This document shows positions 27,689-36,047 of a stretch of 64,000 nucleotides of DNA, piece after piece. The position numbers and the translations under genes were made by a program. Under the pieces are notes generated by a model, which saw nothing but the letters and a program-made list of their open reading frames with translations, did no database searches and was not told where the DNA came from. Position 1 is the stretch's first letter. Each line of letters opens with the position of its first letter. This DNA is from Kordiimonadaceae bacterium UBA4441. Its GTDB lineage: Bacteria; Pseudomonadota; Alphaproteobacteria; Sphingomonadales; Emcibacteraceae. The stretch is taken from NCBI GenBank assembly GCA_002390425.1, contig DGPL01000001.1, positions 27,977 to 91,976 on the forward strand. Reading direction: 5' to 3'.

Positions 27689-29095
27689 ATGACAAAAGAT
27701 ATTAAATTAAACCGCCGTTTCTTTATGAAAGGAACCGGTGCAGCAGCATTACTTGGGGGCGCAGCAATTGGCTCATCTTCATCATTTGCGGCTGGTTTGG
27801 GACAATCAACACCCATGTCGACTGGTGTAAACTTTGATGAAGGCTATAACCGTGTCGGTAAGAATAGTATCAAATTTGATCTGATTAAAATGTTTAACCC
27901 CGGCAAACAGTTAGATGTTGGTATGGGGATTGCCGATATGGACTTCCGAACAATGCCACAAATTACAGCGGCTCTTAAAAAACGTCTTGAAACTGAAAAT
28001 TGGGGATATGAAATACCGCCACTTGATTTGCCTGACAATACGGTCGCATGGAATAAACGTCGCTATAATACAGACGTTCCTAAAGGTAATATCTTAAATA
28101 GTGTTGGTGTCTTAGATGGCGTATTAAGTACATTAATGGCCTTTGGTAAAGAAGGCGACAAAGTCATCGTTCAAACACCAACTTATAGCTCCTTCTTTAC
28201 AACGATACATCAGGCGGGAATGCACGAAGCCGAAAATGAAATGAAGCTTGTTAATGGTCGTTATGAAATTGATTTAGACGATTTTGAACAGCACGTTAAA
28301 GATGGTGCAAGATTATTCATCCTGTGTAATCCTCAAAACCCAACGGGGAATTGTTGGACCGCTGATGAAATGCGCTCAGTAGGTGATATTTGTAATAAAT
28401 ACGGCGTCCTTGTTCTTGCCGACGAAATTCACTGTGATTTTATAATGGGTGAAAATAAATATGTACCCTATGCTTCATTGGGTGAAGAATACGCACAGAA
28501 TAGTATTACTTATAAATCAACCAGTAAATCCTTTAACTTAGCCGCGCATCGCACAGGTTATATGTTCTCTGATAACCGTGAATATATTGATAAAGTTCTT
28601 AAGGGTGGTCACCAACGGTTACTTCTAAACATCATGGGTATGATAGCGTCTAATGTAGCTTATAAACACGGTGATACATATATTGATGAACAAAATGCGT
28701 ATTTAACGAAAAATGCAAAATTTGTTGAACAATATTGTGCTGAAAATATTCCACTAATCAAATATAAAGTTCATGAAGGTACTTACCTTGCTTGGCTTGA
28801 TTGTCGTGAATTATTTGAAAAGCTTGATGCTGAAAATAAAGCGATTGAATTAACTGAATATAATAAGGCTAATAATGTAACTGCAACAGACTTCTTTGGT
28901 GTGACGAGCATTAAAACTTATCGCACAGGCGATTATATGAAAGAATGGTTCATGGATAATGCCAAGATCGATATCAATCCTGGTGAAAACTACGGTAAAG
29001 GTGGGGTAGGCTTTATGCGTATGAACCTAGCAACAAACCAAAAAATGTTAAAATTAGCGCTCGATAATATTGTGAAAGCAATAGACACGATTTAA
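27689..29095 (+). CDS. Tat-exported PatB/MalY-type PLP enzyme, copy 1
   Basis: The 468-residue protein begins with a twin-arginine signal (LNRRFFMKG followed by an Ala/Gly-rich stretch and an AxA-type site near residue 34), so the folded holoenzyme should go to the periplasm. The mature part is a fold-type I PLP enzyme of the PatB/MalY group (cystathionine beta-lyase-like): CNPQNPTGN, ADEIHCDF, and the PLP lysine K280 in STSKSFNLAAHRTGY. GAAGGAA precedes the ATG. A TTGACA lies 62 bases upstream with no convincing -10. It ends in its own terminator. The reaction may be C-S lysis or transamination and is not decided. Confidence 0.9.
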   Translation: MTKDIKLNRRFFMKGTGAAALLGGAAIGSSSSFAAGLGQSTPMSTGVNFDEGYNRVGKNSIKFDLIKMFNPGKQLDVGMGIADMDFRTMPQITAALKKRLETENWGYEIPPLDLPDNTVAWNKRRYNTDVPKGNILNSVGVLDGVLSTLMAFGKEGDKVIVQTPTYSSFFTTIHQAGMHEAENEMKLVNGRYEIDLDDFEQHVKDGARLFILCNPQNPTGNCWTADEMRSVGDICNKYGVLVLADEIHCDFIMGENKYVPYASLGEEYAQNSITYKSTSKSFNLAAHRTGYMFSDNREYIDKVLKGGHQRLLLNIMGMIASNVAYKHGDTYIDEQNAYLTKNAKFVEQYCAENIPLIKYKVHEGTYLAWLDCRELFEKLDAENKAIELTEYNKANNVTATDFFGVTSIKTYRTGDYMKEWFMDNAKIDINPGENYGKGGVGFMRMNLATNQKMLKLALDNIVKAIDTI

Positions 29096-29114
29096 ATAAT
29101 TTTCAATTTCTCTT

Positions 29115-29142
29115 AAAAAGGTGCCTTTTCGGCGCCTTTTTT
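29115..29142 (+). terminator. Intrinsic terminator after PatB-like copy 1
   Basis: AAAAAGGTGCC and GGCGCCTTTTTT form a stem with one G-T pair around a TTTTC loop, followed by the T-run, 20 bases after the stop codon. Confidence 0.9.
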
Positions 29143-29233
29143 ATATATGCATCATTGACAGATCATAAAAGCTGTAGCAATCTCTTTTTCGCAACAGTTT
29201 AAAAAAATAAATTCAATTAATGGGAGTGACAAT

Positions 29234-30577
29234 ATGTCAGAAAAAACAACTTTAGACCGCCGTTTCTTTATGAAAGGCGCTGGGGCGACCGCATTATTCG
29301 GTAGTGCTATGGCAGGCGGCCTTGCTGTTCCGGCGACTACAAATGCAAAAGGGATGGGTCATACTTCTATGTCTATGGCATATGACTTAAATGAAGAATT
29401 TAACCGCATCGGCTCCGGTGATAGCAAATGGGATGGTGTGCGCCGCCGTGCACGTCCGCATGATGTGCCATTTCCAATGGGCGTTGCTGATATGGACTTC
29501 AGAACACTTCCGCATATTACAGAAGCATTAATGAAACGTATGGGGCATCAAAACTGGGGTTATCAACCTGCCCCGGCAGACTTCTATGACAATATTATTG
29601 CTTGGAATGCGAAACGCTATGATCAAACAGTAAAACCAGGCAGCATCTTAAATGCGCATGGAGTTCTTGATGGTTGTCTCTCTATTCTTAAATTACATAA
29701 CACTAATGGTGCACCCGTCCTTATTCAAACACCTGGGTATTCTGGGTTCTTTAGTGTTGTCCGTAATGCACAATTTTCTTCGTTAGAAAACCCACTTGTC
29801 TTAAATGACGGCCGCTGGGAAATGGATCTTGAAACAATGGGTAAGCAAATTGACGAGCATGATGTTAAAGTGATGCTATTCTGTAACCCGCAAAACCCAA
29901 CAGGAAACTGTTGGAGTCCAGAAGAAATGCGTGCCATGGGTGATCTTTGTATTTCTAAAGGTGTTCTTGTTATTTCAGATGAAATCCATTGTGACTTTGT
30001 CAATAAGCATGCAACATATACACCATATGCAACACTTGGTGAAAAATATGCTCAATCAAGTTATACACTTAAATCAACCAGTAAATCATTTAATCTAGCG
30101 GCACAGCATGTGGCTTATCTTTTCTCTGATAATCAAAAAATGATTGATGATCTAAAGAAAAGCGGTCATCAACGTGGCTCCCTAAATGCACTTGGTATGA
30201 TTGCTTGTAATGCTGCATATAAGCATGGTGCTACATATATGGATGATATGCAGGCTTATATTGACGGCAATTGTCATTTCCTTGAGAAATACTGTGCCGA
30301 AGAAATGAAAGATGTGAAATATAAAGTACACGAAGGAACGTACCTTGCCTTTATTGATTGCACAAGAGTAGCCAAAAAACTTGGCGGCCCTAACGGCGAA
30401 CAAAGAGTTGGTGATCTATTGCAACGTTTCTTCATTGAAAAAGCGGGTGTTAATTTAAATCCTGGTGAAAACTACGGTAAAAATGGTGCTGGATACATGC
30501 GAATGAATTTAGCAACAACACACAAGAAACTTCATGGTGCTTTAAATGCTATGAAAGCTGCCATCGACGCAATTTAA
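29234..30577 (+). CDS. Tat-exported PatB/MalY-type PLP enzyme, copy 2
   Basis: This 447-residue paralogue has a twin-arginine signal (LDRRFFMKGAGATALFG) ending near residue 36. The mature start AKGMGHTSMSMAYDLNEEF is nearly the same as in copy 3. CNPQNPTGN, SDEIHCDF and the PLP lysine K284 are present. After the lysine it reads NLAAQHVAYLF, where copies 1 and 3 read NLAAHRTGYMF, so the active-site edge has changed. GGGAGTG precedes the ATG and a TTGACA lies 79 bases upstream. Terminators on both sides show that it is transcribed alone. Confidence 0.9.
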   Translation: MSEKTTLDRRFFMKGAGATALFGSAMAGGLAVPATTNAKGMGHTSMSMAYDLNEEFNRIGSGDSKWDGVRRRARPHDVPFPMGVADMDFRTLPHITEALMKRMGHQNWGYQPAPADFYDNIIAWNAKRYDQTVKPGSILNAHGVLDGCLSILKLHNTNGAPVLIQTPGYSGFFSVVRNAQFSSLENPLVLNDGRWEMDLETMGKQIDEHDVKVMLFCNPQNPTGNCWSPEEMRAMGDLCISKGVLVISDEIHCDFVNKHATYTPYATLGEKYAQSSYTLKSTSKSFNLAAQHVAYLFSDNQKMIDDLKKSGHQRGSLNALGMIACNAAYKHGATYMDDMQAYIDGNCHFLEKYCAEEMKDVKYKVHEGTYLAFIDCTRVAKKLGGPNGEQRVGDLLQRFFIEKAGVNLNPGENYGKNGAGYMRMNLATTHKKLHGALNAMKAAIDAI

Positions 30578-30604
30578 CTTTATAAAATACAATCTTAAAT
30601 AATA

Positions 30605-30639
30605 AACCTCCTGAGTAATTCTCTCAGGAGGTTTTTTTT
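30605..30639 (+). terminator. Intrinsic terminator after PatB-like copy 2
   Basis: AACCTCCTGAG (30605-30615) pairs perfectly with CTCAGGAGGTT (30623-30633) around a 7-base loop, followed by a run of T. Confidence 0.93.
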
Positions 30640-30966
30640 ACATTTATGCATTAAACGAACATTAAAAACCTACGATTACAATAAATTACAATTTTCACAA
30701 TTTAAGAAAAATATTTCTTATTTTATTTATCAGTTAATAAATATTTCTAATAATCACATTTTTTAGATCGTATATTAGAATTAATTTATTAAAAATCTTC
30801 CATTATGTTATAATATTCCCCTAAGAAAAACTGAAAATAATATCTAAAATTTTATCTTTAACTTTTTATATAGAATTGCTGCTTAAAAGCTCTTCTTGTT
30901 AATCAAAACCTGTGATGGGTAAAACATTTTTAAACACGTTAAGAAAACATTTTGGAGAAAATAAAA
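30640..30966. other. AT-rich intergenic stretch of 327 bases
   Basis: No coding frame, tRNA or strong repeat is visible. The stretch is extremely AT-rich with many short A and T runs. It must hold the promoter of the TonB-domain gene, but no pair of -35 and -10 boxes stands out. The last bases carry the TTTGGAG ribosome site of that gene. Confidence 0.6.
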
Positions 30967-31345
30967 ATGAGTAAGTTTAGTGTTAAGTCAGTAGTATCAG
31001 TAGTTGTTGCATCATTTATCGCATTTACATCTATTGCCGGTATCTCAAATGCAGCAGATTTAAGCGGATGGCAAAGTGAAGTTAAGCAAACAATTGCTAA
31101 AAAAACAAACATATCCGCGTGCCGCTCTTCGTAAAGAAGTAGAAGGTAAAGTAAGAGTAGAGATCAATGTTGATCGCGAAGGTAACATTGTTGCGCACTC
31201 TATCAAATCATCATCAGGCCATGATGTGCTTGATCGTGAAGTACCAAAATTACTTAAGCGTGTAAGCCCGCTACCTACACCACCAGCGGATGCTTCTGAC
31301 AGCCAACTTTCAATGGTTGTGCCACTTGCTTGGGCTCTTCAATAA
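30967..31345 (+). pseudogene. Exported TonB C-terminal-domain protein, interrupted by a frameshift
   Basis: The first frame encodes a Sec signal peptide (MSKFSVKSVVSVVVASFIAF..., cleavage after SNA near residue 28) and DLSGWQSEVKQTIAKK, then loses the family pattern and stops at 31134. The frame one base later continues with TYPRAALRKEVEGKVRVEIN and VDREGNIVAHSIKSSSG, a clear TonB C-terminal domain, to 31345. Removing one A from the A7 run at 31099-31105 joins the two exactly. It could be a true frameshift mutation, transcriptional slippage or a base-calling error. GGAG precedes the ATG. The joined product of about 125 residues would be a small periplasmic protein. Confidence 0.8.
31099..31105 (+). 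repeat. A7 homopolymer at the TonB-domain frameshift
   Basis: Seven A follow GCT. With six A the reading is GCT AAA AAA CAA ACA TAT CCG, which restores one open frame through the whole domain. The run is the only place where a single-base change repairs the gene without altering conserved residues. Confidence 0.75.
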
Positions 31346-31365
31346 GTCTGACTAAAAGTTTATAG

Positions 31366-31400
31366 AAAAAGCCTCGTCAATTGTTGACGAGGCTTTTTTA
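31366..31400. terminator. Bidirectional terminator
   Basis: AAAAAGCCTCGTCAA and its exact complement TTGACGAGGCTTTTT enclose a 3-base loop. A-runs and T-runs on both sides allow it to stop the TonB-domain gene on plus and the cytochrome-like gene on minus. Confidence 0.92.
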
Positions 31401-31429
31401 GTTATTGAAGTATATCTAACTGTTGATAA

Positions 31430-31864
31430 TCAATAGGTAGATTTATGGCAACTTACACAAGCACCTGCAACACGACCCGCCATATAATATCTTCCGCGTG
31501 AAGCTCCCCACTCAGCCTTTTCAACATCCGAGATAAAGCGCGTCATTTCATCCACTAAGAATGGATGTTGAGTTTCAAGTTCTCTTGATTGAATTGTATT
31601 TGCTATCCTGTCAATATCTCTTAAATTACTAACAATCTGGTCTTGTGAAGGCGCATTCTGAATTTCATAATCTGTGCCTAAAGCAGCGTCCAGTCGACGT
31701 AGTGAAAAAGCCAGTTGATGCATACGGGACCTTAATTCCTCTCCATTTGGAAAATCAAATGGCGGTGCATCGACATATTGCGGAAAATTTCCTCCATTAT
31801 TATTGGCACATGACGACATGACCACTATAGCCAAACCGCTTATAAAAATTGCTAAATATTTCAT
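31430..31864 (-). CDS. Cytochrome c'/c556-like lipoprotein
   Basis: The 144-residue protein has a lipoprotein signal with C19 in VMSSC and a single heme-binding motif C136-V-S-C-H140 five residues from the end. A helical body with the heme site at the far C-terminus is the layout of cytochromes c' and c556. Such proteins bind NO or carry electrons in the periplasm; which applies here is unknown. It would be anchored to a membrane by lipid. It is convergent with the TonB-domain gene across a bidirectional terminator. Confidence 0.82.
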   Translation of the reverse strand: MKYLAIFISGLAIVVMSSCANNNGGNFPQYVDAPPFDFPNGEELRSRMHQLAFSLRRLDAALGTDYEIQNAPSQDQIVSNLRDIDRIANTIQSRELETQHPFLVDEMTRFISDVEKAEWGASRGRYYMAGRVAGACVSCHKSTY

Positions 31865-31999
31865 TTAAAATCCCTCCAATGAAGTAGTTTATTATCGCTT
31901 ATAGGAGTATTATATGAATAGTCAGAAAATAAATGTATGACGTGGATCAATTATTTATGAATTAATCATTTCTATTGTTTAAAAATAAAAGCATCGAAA

Positions 32000-32806
32000 T
32001 CAAAGACCAAGCACATCGGAAATATCATAAAGACCGTTTTTCTGACCCTTTATCCAAAGCGCAGCCCTAAGCGCCCCTTTCGCAAAAATAGCGCGATCAC
32101 CTGCTTTATGGGTTATCTCAATTCGTTCATCGTCCGCATTAAAACTAACGGTATGTTCACCTGAAACGTTACCACCGCGCAAAGACGCGAAACCAATATC
32201 ACCACGTTTTCTGGGTTCTGAAATACCATCACGACCGGATTCTTTTATTTCATCAAGGCCCTTATCCCTGCCCGCGGCCGCAGATTTTCCAATTGAAAGA
32301 GCGGTTCCACTTGGTGCGTCAACTTTATCACGGTGATGCATTTCAACTATTTCAATATCAAAATCTTCATCAAGTACTGTTGCTGCAATTTTCGTTAGAT
32401 GAAACATTAAATTCACACCCGTAGAATAATTGGATGCATAAACAATAGACGTCGATTTTGCTGCTTCCCTTAAAACATCTTCATCAGCCGTCGAAAGCCC
32501 CGTCGTTCCAACGATGAGTGACGTTTCAGTTTTAGAGGCAATCATTGCATGACCAACTGTTGCTGTCGGACAGGTAAAATCAAGAACCACATCGGCGTTC
32601 TTAATTAATTCATCCGTGTCGGTCGTAATAATGATATTAGATTGAACACCCGTTAGAGGATGGATAATTAACGTACCGATAAATTCATTTCCGACGGCTT
32701 CAGTTGCGCCAATAAGTTCCGCATTATCATGATCAAGAACCACAGCTGTCAACGCCTTTCCCATTCTGCCTAAACAGCCTATTATACCGATTTTAACACG
32801 CGACAT
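32000..32806 (-). CDS. dapB: 4-hydroxy-tetrahydrodipicolinate reductase
   Basis: DapB carries out the second step of the diaminopimelate/lysine branch, using NAD(P)H. The 268-residue protein has the nucleotide motif IGIIGCLGRMGKAL near residue 6 and the active-site EMHHRDKVDAPSGTAL near residue 155, with the conserved His-His-x2-Lys. Length is normal. It is divergent from dapA with a 194-base control region between them. I saw no lysine riboswitch there. Confidence 0.97.
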   Translation of the reverse strand: MSRVKIGIIGCLGRMGKALTAVVLDHDNAELIGATEAVGNEFIGTLIIHPLTGVQSNIIITTDTDELIKNADVVLDFTCPTATVGHAMIASKTETSLIVGTTGLSTADEDVLREAAKSTSIVYASNYSTGVNLMFHLTKIAATVLDEDFDIEIVEMHHRDKVDAPSGTALSIGKSAAAGRDKGLDEIKESGRDGISEPRKRGDIGFASLRGGNVSGEHTVSFNADDERIEITHKAGDRAIFAKGALRAALWIKGQKNGLYDISDVLGL

Positions 32807-33000
32807 AGTGTTGCTCCTGATTGTTGTTATAAATTATTTATGAGCTATTCTTGAACAAATATCAAATTGAAATTAAACTGCAATAAACGTGCCTTATTTT
32901 AGCTTTAATTCGTTGTTAGTACACGAGCCGTTTATCAACGTTTGTTTAATGATAGGCAATTCATTTTACATATTAATTTTTATATATCCGGAGAGATACA

Positions 33001-33879
33001 ATGTTTGGTGGTTCAATACCTGCCCTAATAACCCCTTTTGAAAATGGACTTTTTGCAGAAAGCACGTTTCGAAAGATGGTCTCTTGGCAGATTGAACAAG
33101 GATCGAAGGGCCTCGTTCCTTGCGGAAGTACTGGCGAAACTCCAACCTTAGATCATCCGGAACACCAACGTGTTATCGAAGTTTGTATCGATGAAGCGGA
33201 GGGACGCGTGCCCGTAATTGCCGGCACAGGTTCAAATTCAACGGCGGAAGCCATTGACCTAACGCGTCATGCTGAAAATGCAGGCGCCGATGCAGCCTTA
33301 ATTGTCACACCCTATTACAACAAACCATCTCAAGAAGGGATGTTTCAACATTTTAAAGCCATCTGTGACGTTACAGACATTCCAATTATTATTTATAATA
33401 TTCCCGGAAGAAGCGTTGTTGATATGACAGTTGATACAATGAAACGCTGTTTTAATGAGCTTAGTAATATTGTTGGTGTTAAGGATGCGACAGGTAATCT
33501 TGCGCGCGTTCCATTGCAACGCGTGGCGTGTGGTAACGACTTCATTCAATTGTCAGGTGAAGACCAAACGGCACTTGCATTTAATGCCCATGGCGGCCAC
33601 GGCTGTATTTCTGTTACTGCTAATATCGCACCCAAATTACTTGCCGATTTCCAAACTGCTACGTTAAATGGCGATTTTGCTAAAGCGTTAGAAATTCAAG
33701 ATAAATTAACAGCACTTCATGACGTTATGTTTATCGAACCAAGTCCCGGCCCCGTTAAATATGCCGCAAAATTACTCGGGCTTTGCAGTGATGAAATGCG
33801 TCTACCAATGACACCAATCACAGAAGCAACAGAGATAAAAGTTAAAGACGCTATGGTACAAGCGAGACTTTTGGATTAA
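33001..33879 (+). CDS. dapA: 4-hydroxy-tetrahydrodipicolinate synthase
   Basis: DapA condenses pyruvate with aspartate semialdehyde through a lysine Schiff base. The 292-residue TIM-barrel protein has GSTGETPTL near residue 43, the catalytic Tyr in IIYNIPGR and the Schiff-base Lys in VGVKDATGN near residue 161. CCGGAGAG precedes the ATG. It opens a dapA-dapD-dapE unit with gaps of 35 and 14 bases. Confidence 0.97.
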   Translation: MFGGSIPALITPFENGLFAESTFRKMVSWQIEQGSKGLVPCGSTGETPTLDHPEHQRVIEVCIDEAEGRVPVIAGTGSNSTAEAIDLTRHAENAGADAALIVTPYYNKPSQEGMFQHFKAICDVTDIPIIIYNIPGRSVVDMTVDTMKRCFNELSNIVGVKDATGNLARVPLQRVACGNDFIQLSGEDQTALAFNAHGGHGCISVTANIAPKLLADFQTATLNGDFAKALEIQDKLTALHDVMFIEPSPGPVKYAAKLLGLCSDEMRLPMTPITEATEIKVKDAMVQARLLD

Positions 33880-33914
33880 CAATATAAAAACAAATACGTA
33901 AAAGGATTTTTAAA

Positions 33915-34760
33915 ATGTCAGATCAGACATTAATCGCTACCATCAATCAAGCATGGGAAGATCGCGATACATTGAACACGGATACAACAGGTGAAATCCG
34001 TGATGTCGTAAACGAAGCATTAAACATGATGGATAACGGTAATGCACGTGTTGCTTCAAAAGAAAATGACCAATGGGCCGTCAATCAATGGCTTAAAAAG
34101 GCTGTGCTGCTATCATTTCGCTTAAATTCAATGAAAAGAATACCCGGTGGGCCCGGTCAAAAAAGCAGCTGGTACGATAAAGTCCCCTCAAAGTTTGAAG
34201 GATGGGGAACCGATGATTTTAATAACGCCGGTTTTCGCGCCGTTCCAAATGCGATTGTTCGTCACTCCGCCTTTATTGCACCAAATGTTGTTCTGATGCC
34301 GTCCTTTGTAAACTTGGGTGCTTATGTCGATGAAGGAGCCATGATTGACACTTGGGCTACGGTTGGCTCATGTGCTCAAATTGGAAAGAACGTACACATT
34401 TCTGGTGGCGCCGGTATCGGCGGTGTACTTGAACCATTGCAAGCTGGCCCTGTCATTATCGAAGATAACTGTTTCATCGGCGCCCGTTCAGAAGTCGCCG
34501 AAGGCGTGATCGTTGAAGAAGGTGCCGTTCTTAGTATGGGCGTTTTTATCGGTGCATCGACAAAAATTATTGACCGTGAAACTGGCGAAATATTTATGGG
34601 CCGTGTTCCCGCTTATAGCGTTGTTGTGCCGGGCACATTACCCGGCAAACCTATGGCTGACGGCACCCCAGGCCCTGGTCTTTATGCGGCGGTTATCGTG
34701 AAACGTGTGGATGAACGAACAAGATCAAAAACATCGATCAATGATCTGCTTCGTGATTAA
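33915..34760 (+). CDS. dapD: Tetrahydrodipicolinate N-succinyltransferase
   Basis: DapD uses succinyl-CoA to open tetrahydrodipicolinate, so the cell uses the succinylase route to diaminopimelate. The 281-residue protein has an N-terminal helical domain and a left-handed beta-helix of hexapeptide repeats (IGKNVHISGGAGIGGVLEPL region) as in E. coli DapD. AAGGA lies before the ATG. It is between dapA and dapE; the matching aminotransferase dapC is not in this cluster. Confidence 0.97.
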   Translation: MSDQTLIATINQAWEDRDTLNTDTTGEIRDVVNEALNMMDNGNARVASKENDQWAVNQWLKKAVLLSFRLNSMKRIPGGPGQKSSWYDKVPSKFEGWGTDDFNNAGFRAVPNAIVRHSAFIAPNVVLMPSFVNLGAYVDEGAMIDTWATVGSCAQIGKNVHISGGAGIGGVLEPLQAGPVIIEDNCFIGARSEVAEGVIVEEGAVLSMGVFIGASTKIIDRETGEIFMGRVPAYSVVVPGTLPGKPMADGTPGPGLYAAVIVKRVDERTRSKTSINDLLRD

Positions 34761-34774
34761 ATGTGTGATTAATC

Positions 34775-35908
34775 ATGTCCATTGACCCCATTATTTTATC
34801 ACAAGACCTTATTAAATGCCCCAGTTTCACACCAAATGATGCAGGGGCACTTGATGTGCTAGCAAAAGCATTAACATCAATCGGTTTTGAATGCACGCGC
34901 CTTCCCTTTTCCGAAGAAGGAACACCAGATATTGATAATTTATTTGCAAGACGCGGCACTAAATCCCCTCACATATGTTACGCTGGACATACGGATGTAG
35001 TTCCCATTGGCGATTTAAATGATTGGAAACATGATCCATTTGCCGCAATTATTGAGGATGGTATTCTTTATGGTCGCGGTGCCAGTGATATGAAATGTGG
35101 TATAGCGTCATTTGTGGCCGCCGTTTCTGAAATAGATGACTTTGATGGATCTATTAGTTTATTGATTACGGGCGATGAAGAAGGTCCTGCGATCAATGGC
35201 ACCGTAAAGATGTTAAAATGGCTTGAGGAACATAATCAAGTTCCGGATATGTGCATTGTTGGTGAGCCAACCAATACCCATAAAATTGGTGAAATGGCAA
35301 AAATTGGCCGTCGTGGCAGTTTAAATGGAACACTAACAGTTCATGGTACACAAGGCCATGTTGCCTATCAGCATTTGGCTGATAATCCCATTCCGCGACT
35401 TATCAAAATACTTGATGATTTGAACAAATGGGAAATTGATCAAGGTAATGATTTCTTTGATCCAACGAATTTAGAAATTGTAACTATTGATGTGGGTAAT
35501 AAAGTATCAAATGTAATCCCCATGAATGCCACCGCAAAATTTAATATTCGCTTTAATAGTGAACAAAATGCGGATGGTTTAACGAAAATCATTACGAATA
35601 TTTGCAACACACACAGTGAAAACCATACTTTAGATATTAATGTTTCCGGAGATTCATTTTTAACCCCAAAAGGTGACCTTAGCGAACTAATTGAACAAGG
35701 TATTAAGGAAATAACAGGAAAAACGGTCAAGTTTAGCACCACCGGCGGCACCTCTGATGCCAGATTTATTAAAAATTATTGTCCCGTTATTGAGTTTGGT
35801 TTAATTAACAAAACCATCCATAAAGTCAATGAATGTGTCAAAGTGAGCGATATTATTCTATTAAAGGACATATATTTGTCCATAATTAGAAAATTTTTCT
35901 CTTCATAA
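34775..35908 (+). CDS. dapE: Succinyl-diaminopimelate desuccinylase
   Basis: DapE is a dinuclear zinc peptidase-fold enzyme that removes succinate from N-succinyl-LL-diaminopimelate. The 377-residue protein has the metal-binding YAGHTDVVP, GRGASDMKCG, the GDEEGPA motif and a dimerisation domain. A late FSTTGGTSDARF segment is typical of DapE. It ends the dapADE unit, and a 139-base gap separates it from the third exported PLP enzyme. Confidence 0.96.
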   Translation: MSIDPIILSQDLIKCPSFTPNDAGALDVLAKALTSIGFECTRLPFSEEGTPDIDNLFARRGTKSPHICYAGHTDVVPIGDLNDWKHDPFAAIIEDGILYGRGASDMKCGIASFVAAVSEIDDFDGSISLLITGDEEGPAINGTVKMLKWLEEHNQVPDMCIVGEPTNTHKIGEMAKIGRRGSLNGTLTVHGTQGHVAYQHLADNPIPRLIKILDDLNKWEIDQGNDFFDPTNLEIVTIDVGNKVSNVIPMNATAKFNIRFNSEQNADGLTKIITNICNTHSENHTLDINVSGDSFLTPKGDLSELIEQGIKEITGKTVKFSTTGGTSDARFIKNYCPVIEFGLINKTIHKVNECVKVSDIILLKDIYLSIIRKFFSS

Positions 35909-36047
35909 CGTTTCACCACTCTAAATATTGACAATATTGTTACATTATTGCACTCGCTGCGAGATTATCCCAAAAAATAAAAATAATATTCGGGATTACG
36001 CAAACATTTTAAAATTATATTTTAGCCATTAGCGGGAGAGAACTTTA

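Noticed and set aside
32807..33000. Lysine riboswitch between dapB and dapA
   Set aside because: The region is too short on either side for the full five-helix aptamer and I found none of its conserved blocks.
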